Assembly: GCA_002457675.1 (NCBI GenBank)
Contig: NTKK01000010.1
Location: 1 to 47,762, forward strand
Reading direction: 5' to 3'
Length of the DNA: 47,762 nt
From: Bacteroidetes bacterium MED-G17
GTDB taxonomy: Bacteria; Bacteroidota; Bacteroidia; NS11-12g; UBA9320
This document shows, piece by piece, positions 8,323 to 15,719 of the stretch. The number at the start of each line of letters is the position of its first letter. Position 1 is the first letter of the stretch. The notes below the pieces were generated by a model. The model searched no databases. It was not told where the DNA came from and saw nothing but the letters and a program-made list of their open reading frames with translations. A program made the position numbers and the translations under genes.

Positions 8323-9837
8323 ATGAGAATAGAAGATTTAGCAAAAAAAAATGGGCAAACCGCACAAATTCAAGGTTGGGTTGCCAATAAAAGAGAGAGT
8401 AAAGGTTTGGTTTTTCTCAACCTAAGAGATGGTTCTGGAATAGTTCAGTGTATTGTCTCAGCAGACAATATTGATGAAAAGTTATTCCAAGAAATTGCGT
8501 CTTTGGGCTTGGAGAGTAGCCTTGAAATTGCAGGTAAAGTTGTCCAAGACGAGCGGCAAATTGGCGGATATGAAATTCATGTCGATGAGGCTAAGATAAT
8601 TCAAAACGTAAGCGAATATCCAATCGCCAACAAAGAACATGGAGCGGAATTTTTGATGGATAAGCGACATTTGTGGCTTAGAAGTCGGAGACAATGGGCT
8701 ATCATGCGTGTTAGAAACACCATCATATTTTCCATTCACAATTTTTTTCAAAAAGAAGGTTTTGTGCAAATGGACGCACCCATTTTAACTGCCAATGCCT
8801 GTGAAGGGACGACGGATTTATTTACGGTAGACTATTTTGAAAATGAAGCTTACTTATCTCAATCTGGACAATTGTACGGTGAAGCAATGGCAATGGCTCT
8901 AGGTAAGATTTATACTTTTGGCCCAACTTTTCGTTCGGAAAAATCAAAAACACGGAGACATCTTGCAGAATTTTGGATGATTGAGCCAGAAATGATCTTT
9001 TGCGATATTTTCCAAAATATGGATGTAATAGAAAAGTTTATTCAACATGTTGTTGCAGAGGTTTTAGCAAAAAATGAGAAGGAATTGAACGTTTTGGATA
9101 GAGATCTAGAACCACTAAGAAGCGTGGAAAAATCATTTACACGTTTAAGTTACGATCAAGCCGTCCAAATACTGAAAGGACAAGAAAAAGTAAATGGTCA
9201 AAGTACCTTGGACTTAATTCAAAAAGAACTACAAGAATTAAAAGAGGAAAAAGAAAAACTTGAAATGGACAATGAAGAAAGACAACATATTATCACTAAA
9301 GGCGGGATCAAAAAAGGAAAGTTGGCATTTCTTCAAAGCACCATTGACAAACAAAAACAACGTATAAAGCAAATCGAAGAGGATCAGAGAAATTTGCCCC
9401 AGTGGCTCGAAAGTGCCAAAAATTTTGCTTATGGGAATGACTTTGGAGGAAGTGACGAAACCGTTTTGACCAAAATGTTTGATGTACCTGTAATGGTTTA
9501 CGATTGGCCACATGAAATAAAAGCTTTTTACATGAAACGAAATCCAGATAACCCAAAATTTGCGCGAGGAGTTGATTTACTTGCGCCAGAAGGTTATGGA
9601 GAAATTGTAGGCGGAGGAGAGAGAGAAACAGATGTTGAGTGGCTTAAAGAAAAAATCATAGAACATAAATTACCTATGGAAGAGTTTGAATGGTATTTAG
9701 ACTTAAGAAGGTACGGAACAGTTCCACACTCTGGTTTTGGGCTTGGTTTGGAAAGACTGGTCAGTTGGATTTGTAAATTGCATCATGTTAGGGAAGCGAT
9801 CCCTTTTCCAAGAATGTATGGAAGAATAGAGCCTTAA
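8323..9837 (+). CDS. asnS: Asparaginyl-tRNA synthetase
   Basis: This class IIb synthetase charges tRNA-Asn. It has an N-terminal OB-fold anticodon-binding domain (about 1-105, starting I-Q-G-W-V-A-N-K-R). Motif 2 is T-F-R-S-E-K-S-K-T-R-R-H-L-A-E-F-W-M near residues 205-222, and motif 3 is G-F-G-L-G-L-E-R-L near the C-terminus. At 504 residues it is longer than the roughly 466 of E. coli AsnS. The difference is a highly charged coiled-coil insertion at about residues 285-365 (L-K-E-E-K-E-K-L, then K-Q-K-Q-R-I-K-Q-I-E-E-D). Its stop (9835-9837) abuts the stop of folA with no gap. AspRS is excluded by motif context and length. Confidence 0.96.
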   Translation: MRIEDLAKKNGQTAQIQGWVANKRESKGLVFLNLRDGSGIVQCIVSADNIDEKLFQEIASLGLESSLEIAGKVVQDERQIGGYEIHVDEAKIIQNVSEYPIANKEHGAEFLMDKRHLWLRSRRQWAIMRVRNTIIFSIHNFFQKEGFVQMDAPILTANACEGTTDLFTVDYFENEAYLSQSGQLYGEAMAMALGKIYTFGPTFRSEKSKTRRHLAEFWMIEPEMIFCDIFQNMDVIEKFIQHVVAEVLAKNEKELNVLDRDLEPLRSVEKSFTRLSYDQAVQILKGQEKVNGQSTLDLIQKELQELKEEKEKLEMDNEERQHIITKGGIKKGKLAFLQSTIDKQKQRIKQIEEDQRNLPQWLESAKNFAYGNDFGGSDETVLTKMFDVPVMVYDWPHEIKAFYMKRNPDNPKFARGVDLLAPEGYGEIVGGGERETDVEWLKEKIIEHKLPMEEFEWYLDLRRYGTVPHSGFGLGLERLVSWICKLHHVREAIPFPRMYGRIEP

Positions 9838-10335
9838 CTATTTTCTTTCATATATCGTAAAATCAAAGGGAAATTCATTCCTTTCGTTTTGCTCAAATGA
9901 CTCCCTAGAAATTTGTTCCCATTTACTCCAATCTACCTCTGGGAAATAAACATCTGCGTCCACGATATCAGTTTGAATATGGCTGATATACATTTTATTG
10001 CATTTGTCAATTAGTTGGGCATAAACCTCACCTCCACCAAGTACAAAAAGCTCTTTTTCATCTAAGTCTTTAGCAAGCGAAATTGCTGACTCAAAAGAGT
10101 TGCAAATAATTACGCCTTCTGGATTGTATGTATTGCTTCTTGTAATTACTAAATTGGTTCTATGTTTTAAAGGCCTATTACCCATGCTCTCCATACTTTT
10201 TCGACCCATCATAACTACGTGATTTAAAGTAGTTTGACGAAAAATTTTCATGTCGTCTTTTATGCGCCAAGGTAGATCGTTGTTTTTACCAATGGCTCTA
10301 TTTTTTGCCATTGCCACGATAATGGATATATTCAT
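9838..10335 (-). CDS. folA: Dihydrofolate reductase
   Basis: This enzyme reduces dihydrofolate to tetrahydrofolate with NADPH. The 165 residues match the family. The N-terminal strand reads I-S-I-I-V-A-M-A-K-N-R-A-I-G, then N-D-L-P-W-R, with the catalytic acidic residue in the following D-D-M-K helix region. The NADPH-binding M-G-R-K-S-M-E-S-M and the later V-L-G-G-G-E-V-Y are present. The gene is monocistronic: no thymidylate synthase gene is adjacent. A perfect TAATTTTG element (10345-10352) lies 9 nt before the ATG. It converges on asnS with abutting stop codons. Confidence 0.96.
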   Translation of the reverse strand: MNISIIVAMAKNRAIGKNNDLPWRIKDDMKIFRQTTLNHVVMMGRKSMESMGNRPLKHRTNLVITRSNTYNPEGVIICNSFESAISLAKDLDEKELFVLGGGEVYAQLIDKCNKMYISHIQTDIVDADVYFPEVDWSKWEQISRESFEQNERNEFPFDFTIYERK

Positions 10336-10344
10336 TTACATGTT

Positions 10345-10352
10345 CAAAATTA
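10345..10352 (-). promoter_or_regulatory. -7-like element (TAATTTTG) before folA
   Basis: A perfect TAnnTTTG on the minus strand ends 9 nt before the folA start codon. The predicted transcript would therefore have almost no 5' leader. No -33 motif at the usual distance was found. Confidence 0.4.
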
Positions 10353-10438
10353 CAAGGTACAAAGATTAACTGTAGGATGATTTTCCCACAATTTCTGAAT
10401 GCCTTTGAACCATTGGCGTACAGTAATGTTTTTAGATC

Positions 10439-10597
10439 ATGGGCATATTTTCTAAAAAATCTCCGAAGGAGAAACTACAAAAAACTTATGAAAAACTATT
10501 GAAAGAGGCCTATAATTTGTCTCACACAGACAGAACTGCCGCTGATAAAAAAACGGCTGAGGCAGAAGAAATCTTAAGTCAAATAGAAAAATTATAG
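10439..10597 (+). CDS. Lacal_2735 family small protein
   Basis: This 52-residue ORF starts M-G-I-F-S-K-K-S-P-K-E-K-L and continues Y-E-K-L-L-K-E-A-Y-N-L-S-H-T-D-R, then a charged helix ending I-E-K-L. This is the pattern of the Lacal_2735 family, very small helical cytoplasmic proteins of unknown function found across Bacteroidota. The start ATG is at 10439. The stop lies 2 nt from the stop of the convergent nadC gene. TTTG and a TAATGTTT-like element lie upstream with non-ideal fit. Codon use and family match make it a real gene despite its size. Confidence 0.8.
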   Translation: MGIFSKKSPKEKLQKTYEKLLKEAYNLSHTDRTAADKKTAEAEEILSQIEKL

Positions 10598-10599
10598 AT

Positions 10600-11454
10600 T
10601 TAAGCAATGTCAATGAGGAGACTGATGTCCAAGCTTGTGTAGCTATGCGTCAATGCTCCTACTGAGATAAACTGTACTCCAGTTTCAGCATAGGATACAA
10701 TAGAATCTTCGGTTATTCCACCGGAGGCTTCTGTTTGTATATGATTTGGAACCAATTTCAACGCTTCTCTAATTTTTTCTGGACTAAAGTTGTCAAACAT
10801 GATTCTATCTATTTTCTGGGTTGCAAGGACTTCTTTTACTTCATCAATGCTGCGAGTTTCAACCTCAATTTTGAGCTTAAGTTGATTCTCTTTTAAGTAT
10901 CTATAGGCATTTTCAACAGCACTAGTTATGCCACCAGCACAATCAATATGGTTGTCTTTTAACATGACCATATCATAAAGTCCAAAGCGGTGGTTTACTC
11001 CCCCACCTTGCAAAACTGCCCATTTCTCCAAAATTCTCAAGTTTGGTGTGGTTTTTCTAGTGTCCAAAATTTTACATTTTGTGTGCGCGATTTTATTTGT
11101 CATTTGGTATGTTGCTGTAGCAATGCCACTTAAACGCTGCATAAAATTTAGCAACAGTCTTTCTGCCTTGAGTATGCTATGAACACGACCAACTATTTTC
11201 ATAGCTGTTGTTCCTTGGTTGACTTTTTGTCCGTCTTCCACCAATTTTTCAATACCCAAAGAAGAGTCAACCACATGTAATATCTCCTCAGCCAAATCGA
11301 TACCTGCAACTATCCCATTTTGTTTAATTAACACAAGAGCATTTACATTTTTGCTATCTGGAATAGAAGCCAATGTTGAGTAGTCTTCTGGGCCAACATC
11401 CTCTTTTAAGGCATTGGTAATGATAGCTTGAATAGATGCTTGCTTAAAATTCAT
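10600..11454 (-). CDS. nadC: Nicotinate-nucleotide pyrophosphorylase (quinolinate phosphoribosyltransferase)
   Basis: This enzyme converts quinolinate and PRPP to nicotinate mononucleotide in de novo NAD synthesis. The 284 residues fit the family. Recognisable blocks are E-R-L-L-L-N-F-M-Q-R-L-S-G-I-A-T near residue 100, D-T-R-K-T-T-P-N-L-R near 133, G-G-G-V-N-H-R near 151, L-K-D-N-H-I near 164 and the C-terminal E-A-S-G-G-I. It overlaps the DUF4783 gene by an ATGA (11451-11454), so the two are one transcript. No nadA or nadB is present in the window. Confidence 0.96.
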   Translation of the reverse strand: MNFKQASIQAIITNALKEDVGPEDYSTLASIPDSKNVNALVLIKQNGIVAGIDLAEEILHVVDSSLGIEKLVEDGQKVNQGTTAMKIVGRVHSILKAERLLLNFMQRLSGIATATYQMTNKIAHTKCKILDTRKTTPNLRILEKWAVLQGGGVNHRFGLYDMVMLKDNHIDCAGGITSAVENAYRYLKENQLKLKIEVETRSIDEVKEVLATQKIDRIMFDNFSPEKIREALKLVPNHIQTEASGGITEDSIVSYAETGVQFISVGALTHSYTSLDISLLIDIA

Positions 11455-11873
11455 GGTACTAAACCTATTTCTTGAATGAGACTATTTTTTTTGCTTTGGT
11501 GAAGAAAAATAGAAACTCTAAATTCTTTTCCTGCCAAACTCAGATATTGACCAATAAAAAAAGATGATTGATCTTCTGATTCTCCGGAGTGTATTATTGT
11601 AAAGGTTTTTGGTAGGTGCTCTTTAAAAAACTCTTGCAAAATCAAAACGCATTGTTTTTGCCCAAAAACACCAGTTTTTGATGGCAAGTCAAGCTCCACT
11701 AGAGGCGCCAAGTAGGGCAACAATTCTTCAGCGTCTCCTTTTTCAAAAAACTTAATCAACATGCTGCTCTTATCAATTTCTTGGGACTTACTTTGTGCTG
11801 TAGCACCCAAAGCTAAACCGAACAGCAGGAAAAGTAAAAAAAAACGCACGCCTAATGTATGTACCAAATTCAT
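11451..11873 (-). CDS. DUF4783 domain secreted protein
   Basis: This 140-residue protein has a signal peptide (about 1-26, ending A-T-A-Q) and a small alpha/beta domain related to the NTF2-like group. It shows F-F-E-K-G-D-A-E-E-L followed by L-V-E-L-D-L-P and G-V-F-G-Q-K-Q, the usual DUF4783 pattern. In Bacteroidota this family commonly sits directly upstream of nadC, as here, with a 4-nt overlap. The function is unknown. It is exported to the periplasm or surface, which makes a direct role in NAD synthesis unlikely. Confidence 0.8.
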   Translation of the reverse strand: MNLVHTLGVRFFLLFLLFGLALGATAQSKSQEIDKSSMLIKFFEKGDAEELLPYLAPLVELDLPSKTGVFGQKQCVLILQEFFKEHLPKTFTIIHSGESEDQSSFFIGQYLSLAGKEFRVSIFLHQSKKNSLIQEIGLVP

Positions 11874-11882
11874 GCCAAATAT

Positions 11883-12221
11883 TTAACTCCTTGTTAATTC
11901 TCCAAGCTCAAACTCAAGTCCATCCAATGTTGGATTCACTTTTATTTGGCAGGCCAAACGACTGCCTTTTTCATCCAAAACAAAAGCTTCATCAAGCATT
12001 GCCTCTTCTTCCTCATTCATTTCGGGCAACTTGTGACTTGATGTGATACGAATATTACAGCTTGCACATAATGCCATGCCTCCGCAGGTCGCCTTTATTG
12101 GAAGCTCATGAATTCGTATAGCTTCCATCAAATTTAAATTCATGTCGGTTGGAATAAGTAAAATGTGTTTTTTACTTTCCAAATCAGTTAATGTAACTTG
12201 TATGTCCTTAGCTAAACTCAT
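11883..12221 (-). CDS. 2Fe-2S ferredoxin
   Basis: This is a small electron carrier of 112 residues. The cluster ligands are Cys46, Cys52, Cys55 and Cys91 in the arrangement C-x5-C-x2-C-x35-C (T-C-G-G-M-A-L-C-A-S-C and R-L-A-C-Q). That spacing is the adrenodoxin/Isc-type rather than the plant C-x4-C type. Its start overlaps the end of the reductase gene by 14 nt, which strongly suggests that the reductase supplies its electrons from NADPH. The final acceptor is not evident in the window. Confidence 0.9.
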   Translation of the reverse strand: MSLAKDIQVTLTDLESKKHILLIPTDMNLNLMEAIRIHELPIKATCGGMALCASCNIRITSSHKLPEMNEEEEAMLDEAFVLDEKGSRLACQIKVNPTLDGLEFELGELTRS

Positions 12222-13224
12222 GGATACCCGTAACCGTTGTGTATTTCAGCACCAAATTTTTGTCTGGATATATTTTTTTAAATGCGCTTTGGACCATTAG
12301 TGTAGCTTCATGAAATCCGCACAGGATAAGCCTTAATTTACCTGGATAGTTGTTGATGTCTCCAATGGCATAAATGCCTTCCACATTGGTACTGTAGTCT
12401 AGTGGATTAACTTCAATAGATTCCCTATTTAGATTCAAATTCCACTCTGCAATTGGCCCCAATTTTGGAGACAATCCAAAAAGCGGTATGAAAAAGTCTG
12501 TGTCTATACTAAATTTCTGTGAAGCTTTGTTTGCGATAATAACTTTCTGCAAGAAGTCGCTGCCCCGAAGCTCCACTACTTCTGACTCTAGTACGAGGTT
12601 TATTTTCCCAATTTCTGCAAGATTCATGCACTTTTCTACACTATCTAGAGCACCTCTAAAGCTTTTTCTTCTGTGCACGAGTGTCAATTCCTCTACGATT
12701 TCTGAAAGTTGAATAGTCCAGTCTAAGGCACTGTCTCCTCCACCCGCGATGACTACCTTTTTGTTTTTGAACTTTTCGGGATTCTTGATGATATAATCCA
12801 CGCCATTGTCTTCAAATTTTTCCAAATTTTCTAATGCGGGTTTTCTTGGTTCAAAACAACCCAAACCTCCCGCAATTGCAATTACTGGTGCTATATGCTC
12901 TGTTCCTTTATTGGTGGTTAATTTAAATTTCCCATCACTTAACCTTTCTATAGATTCTGCACGCTCACCGAGGGTGAATCCTGGTTTAAAAGGAGCCGCT
13001 TGTTTCATTAAATTTTCTACCAATTCACCTGCCAAAACCTCAGGATACCCTGGGATATCATAAATTGGCTTTTTAGGATAAATCTCTGTCAATTGTCCAC
13101 CAGCCTGAGGTAGTGCATCAATCAAGTGACAGTTGAGTTTAACCAATCCTGCCTCAAAAACAGTAAATATACCAGTAGGACCTGCGCCAATAATAAGAAT
13201 ATCGGTATGGATAGCTTCTGCCAT
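12208..13224 (-). CDS. Ferredoxin--NADP+ reductase (thioredoxin-reductase-like)
   Basis: This 338-residue FAD/NADPH flavoprotein has an N-terminal FAD fold I-I-G-A-G-P-T-G-I-F near residue 10 and Q-A-G-G-Q-L-T-E-I-Y-P near 41. The second dinucleotide fold is V-V-I-A-G-G-G-D-S-A-L-D-W near 155, and the C-terminal FAD site is Y-A-I-G-D-I-N near 290. The Cys-x-x-Cys redox pair of true thioredoxin reductases is absent. This places it with the YumC-like type 2 ferredoxin-NADP reductases. The overlapping ferredoxin gene downstream supports that role. A perfect TACTTTTG element lies 10 nt before the ATG. Confidence 0.88.
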   Translation of the reverse strand: MAEAIHTDILIIGAGPTGIFTVFEAGLVKLNCHLIDALPQAGGQLTEIYPKKPIYDIPGYPEVLAGELVENLMKQAAPFKPGFTLGERAESIERLSDGKFKLTTNKGTEHIAPVIAIAGGLGCFEPRKPALENLEKFEDNGVDYIIKNPEKFKNKKVVIAGGGDSALDWTIQLSEIVEELTLVHRRKSFRGALDSVEKCMNLAEIGKINLVLESEVVELRGSDFLQKVIIANKASQKFSIDTDFFIPLFGLSPKLGPIAEWNLNLNRESIEVNPLDYSTNVEGIYAIGDINNYPGKLRLILCGFHEATLMVQSAFKKIYPDKNLVLKYTTVTGIHEFS

Positions 13225-13234
13225 TTTGTTGGGA

Positions 13235-13242
13235 CAAAAGTA
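13235..13242 (-). promoter_or_regulatory. -7-like element (TACTTTTG) before the reductase-ferredoxin operon
   Basis: A perfect TAnnTTTG on the minus strand ends 10 nt before the reductase ATG. No -33 TTTG at the normal distance was found. Confidence 0.4.
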
Positions 13243-13326
13243 TTGTTGAAATTGTTCATGACATAACTAATTATTTTTTGAAGCATCCTGTATGTGAGTA
13301 GCTAAGTAAAATTTATTTTCGCCTTA

Positions 13327-15357
13327 TTGAATTGGTCTATTGAAATAGATTACCCAAATTGGTATCTACTATTGGTTATTGCGGGGTCTTTTGTAATTTC
13401 TGGTTTAAGCTACTTGAGAAACCAGAAAAACAAGGTGTTTCTATCACCATCATGGCTTTTGCCTTTTTTGTTTATCTGTAGATTTCTTCTTGCCTTTATG
13501 TTACTTTTTTTACTATTAAATCCAGAAATAAAGAAAAGTGAATCTGTATTTGAAAATCCAAAAATTGTTATAGCGGTAGACAATTCCAGCTCCATGAAAA
13601 ATGATATTAAAAAAATTAATTCGCTGATATCGGTTTGGTCAACAAAGCTTGAAGAAAATTTTGACCTAAAACTTCTTCAGTTTGATAGAAATACCAGAAT
13701 TGGTATAGACTCTCTCGATGCTTCAGGAAAAAGGACGAATTTGTCTCAATGTTTGTCAACTAGTGAAACTCTGTTTGGTGAAGAAAAAATTGAAGGCTTT
13801 GTACTGTTAAGCGATGGCATAATAAATGACGGGCAAAATCCTAGGTATCTTTTGCCAAAAATTAAATTTCCAATTTACTGCGTGATGTTTGGGGATACCT
13901 CCCAAAAACTTGATTTAAAAATTGAAGGTATTCGCCATAATGAAGTCAATCGAAAAGGAGACTATACACCAATATATGTGGATATTTCTTGCATCGGTGC
14001 CAAAAGTGAAAATTTTAAAGTCTCTATTTTTTCTGATGGGAAACTGCTCGAACAAAAGAGTATTCATATTGAAGAAAAGAGATTTTTTGCTACCAAAATT
14101 TTTTATATAAAACTACCCAAAAACGGGCTAAATAGGATTAGCGTAAACTTGTCATCACTCAAAAACGAACACAATGTTTACAACAACCAAAAAACCATTT
14201 TTATAGATCAGGTTGACAAAAAAGTCAAAGTTGCAGTTGAAACCGATGCGCCACATCCCGACATTAATGCATTAAAGCAAGCAATAAACGGTTTGGCTAA
14301 TCTCCAATGGACTGCCAACAAAGATTCAGCAGATATTTTTGTTTTTCACTTAAGTAAATTAACCGATTCCAATACCAAAAAATTACAAGCCTTACAAGAT
14401 AAAAATACGCCTTGTTTATTTATCCTCGGCAACCAAAGTCAAAATTGGCCGCAAAACATACTAACTTTATCAGAATCCAAACTATCCTATAGCCAATCCG
14501 AAAGTTATTTGAATCCAAAATTTTCTCCTTTTGCTATACCTGAAAAAAAACTTTCCTTTTTATATGGGCTCCCACCCTTAGAAAATAGCAAATGGACTAT
14601 GAAAAATGAAAATACTTCCAATGCGCTATTGAACAAAATGTTTGGTAATATTCAATCAAATATTCCTCAAATTTTCTTTCAAGATTTGGCAGGAAAAAGA
14701 AATGTGTTTGTCTTTGGTACCGGAATTTGGCGCTGGAGATTTTACAGCTACAAAGAATTTAATTCCCACGAGGAATTTGATTGGCTCATCGAAAAAATCT
14801 TTCTGTATCTGACATCAGGTGCTACAAATAATGAAGACCTTATTTCTCCTGACAAAAAAGTCTTTAAAGAATTTGAAGATGTCCGCTTCTCTGGAATTTA
14901 CCGAGATAAAACCAATCAATTATCTACCCGCCAAAATTTGTCCGTCGAAATCATAAATGCCAATGGCTTTCAAGCACAAAAAACAATGATTCCAAGAGGC
15001 TATCAATTTCACACAAATTTTAAAAAGTTAAGCCCAGGAGACTATAATTACCAAATAATTGAATCAAAAGAAATCATAAAAAAAGGAAGCTTTGCCGTTT
15101 CTGAAAACAGAATTGAAGAAAACAATAGCAGCGCAAACCACAAACTACTTCGATATTTATCCCAAACGACAAATGCTGCATACTTTTTACCTAATCAATC
15201 CAACATGATACTAGAAATCTTAAAAAACAAGCACATTCAGAAAAAAATTTATTTCCGAGAACGTCATCAAAGTATTTTAAGCATTTTTTATTTTCTCATA
15301 ATAACGACTTTACTTACAACGGAGTGGTATCTCAGAAAATATTTTGGTAGATTATAA
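13327..15357 (+). CDS. VWA-domain membrane protein (BatA/DUF4159-like architecture)
   Basis: This 676-residue protein begins with two helices (about 12-28 and 42-64). A von Willebrand A-like domain follows, with the MIDAS triad D85-x-S87-x-S89 in A-V-D-N-S-S-S-M and a later L-L-S-D-G-I-I-N-D-G. A large beta-rich extracytoplasmic part follows, then a C-terminal helix (about 648-666) with a short basic tail. This resembles membrane VWA proteins annotated near aerotolerance (Bat) operons, but here it stands alone upstream of rpsO, so its partner is unknown. The start is TTG at 13327: an in-frame stop lies 22 nt upstream and the first in-frame ATG is residue 58. A TATTTTCG (-7-like, one mismatch) lies 5 nt before it. 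Confidence 0.75.
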   Translation: MNWSIEIDYPNWYLLLVIAGSFVISGLSYLRNQKNKVFLSPSWLLPFLFICRFLLAFMLLFLLLNPEIKKSESVFENPKIVIAVDNSSSMKNDIKKINSLISVWSTKLEENFDLKLLQFDRNTRIGIDSLDASGKRTNLSQCLSTSETLFGEEKIEGFVLLSDGIINDGQNPRYLLPKIKFPIYCVMFGDTSQKLDLKIEGIRHNEVNRKGDYTPIYVDISCIGAKSENFKVSIFSDGKLLEQKSIHIEEKRFFATKIFYIKLPKNGLNRISVNLSSLKNEHNVYNNQKTIFIDQVDKKVKVAVETDAPHPDINALKQAINGLANLQWTANKDSADIFVFHLSKLTDSNTKKLQALQDKNTPCLFILGNQSQNWPQNILTLSESKLSYSQSESYLNPKFSPFAIPEKKLSFLYGLPPLENSKWTMKNENTSNALLNKMFGNIQSNIPQIFFQDLAGKRNVFVFGTGIWRWRFYSYKEFNSHEEFDWLIEKIFLYLTSGATNNEDLISPDKKVFKEFEDVRFSGIYRDKTNQLSTRQNLSVEIINANGFQAQKTMIPRGYQFHTNFKKLSPGDYNYQIIESKEIIKKGSFAVSENRIEENNSSANHKLLRYLSQTTNAAYFLPNQSNMILEILKNKHIQKKIYFRERHQSILSIFYFLIITTLLTTEWYLRKYFGRL

Positions 15358-15377
15358 AAGTTTCTACCCAATTTAGC

Positions 15378-15385
15378 TATTTTTG
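15378..15385 (+). promoter_or_regulatory. -7-like element (TATTTTTG) before rpsO
   Basis: A perfect TAnnTTTG lies 22 nt before the preferred rpsO ATG, in the 50-nt gap after the VWA gene. No good -33 partner was found. Confidence 0.4.
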
Positions 15386-15407
15386 CAACCCATTTTAAGA
15401 ATTGGAG

Positions 15408-15677
15408 ATGCGCGTAACTGCAGAACGGAAAAAAGAAATTTTTAAAGAGCACGGAGGTAGTGAAAATAATTCTGGTCAAGCAGAAGCTCAAGTAGCCATG
15501 TTTACTGAGCGAATTTCACACCTAACAGAACATTTAAGAACAAATAAAAAAGACTATTCTGCAGAGAAAAGTTTGATTACCCTTGTAGGGAAAAGAAGAA
15601 GACTTCTGAACTACATGGCGAAAAAAGATATCTTCCGATATAGAGATATCATCAAAAAATTAGGCTTGCGTAAGTAA
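15408..15677 (+). CDS. rpsO: 30S ribosomal protein S15
   Basis: S15 binds 16S rRNA early in small-subunit assembly. Starting at ATG 15408 gives 89 residues, the usual length; an upstream TTG (15402) would add two. Family blocks are N-S-G-Q-A-E-A-Q-V-A near residue 22, T-E-R-I-S-H-L-T-E-H-L and H/D-Y-S-A-E-K-S-L near 40-57, and K-R-R-R-L-L-N-Y-M near 63. It precedes pnp by 42 nt, the conserved rpsO-pnp order. The gap carries an imperfect inverted repeat (GTTTTA / TAAAAC) that could form a processing or attenuation hairpin. Confidence 0.97.
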   Translation: MRVTAERKKEIFKEHGGSENNSGQAEAQVAMFTERISHLTEHLRTNKKDYSAEKSLITLVGKRRRLLNYMAKKDIFRYRDIIKKLGLRK

Positions 15678-15719
15678 GTTTTAACCATTGTGGGGGCACG
15701 TAAAACCTAAAAAATACAA

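Noticed and set aside
8323-9837. Aspartyl-tRNA synthetase
   Set aside because: The length, the insertion position and the motif 2 context fit AsnRS, and the GAD domain of bacterial AspRS is missing.
12208-13224. Thioredoxin reductase
   Set aside because: The C-x-x-C redox pair is absent and a ferredoxin gene overlaps it, so a ferredoxin reductase is preferred.
15678-15719. Intrinsic terminator between rpsO and pnp
   Set aside because: Only a 6-bp GTTTTA/TAAAAC repeat with a long loop and no T tract. It is better seen as a possible processing site.
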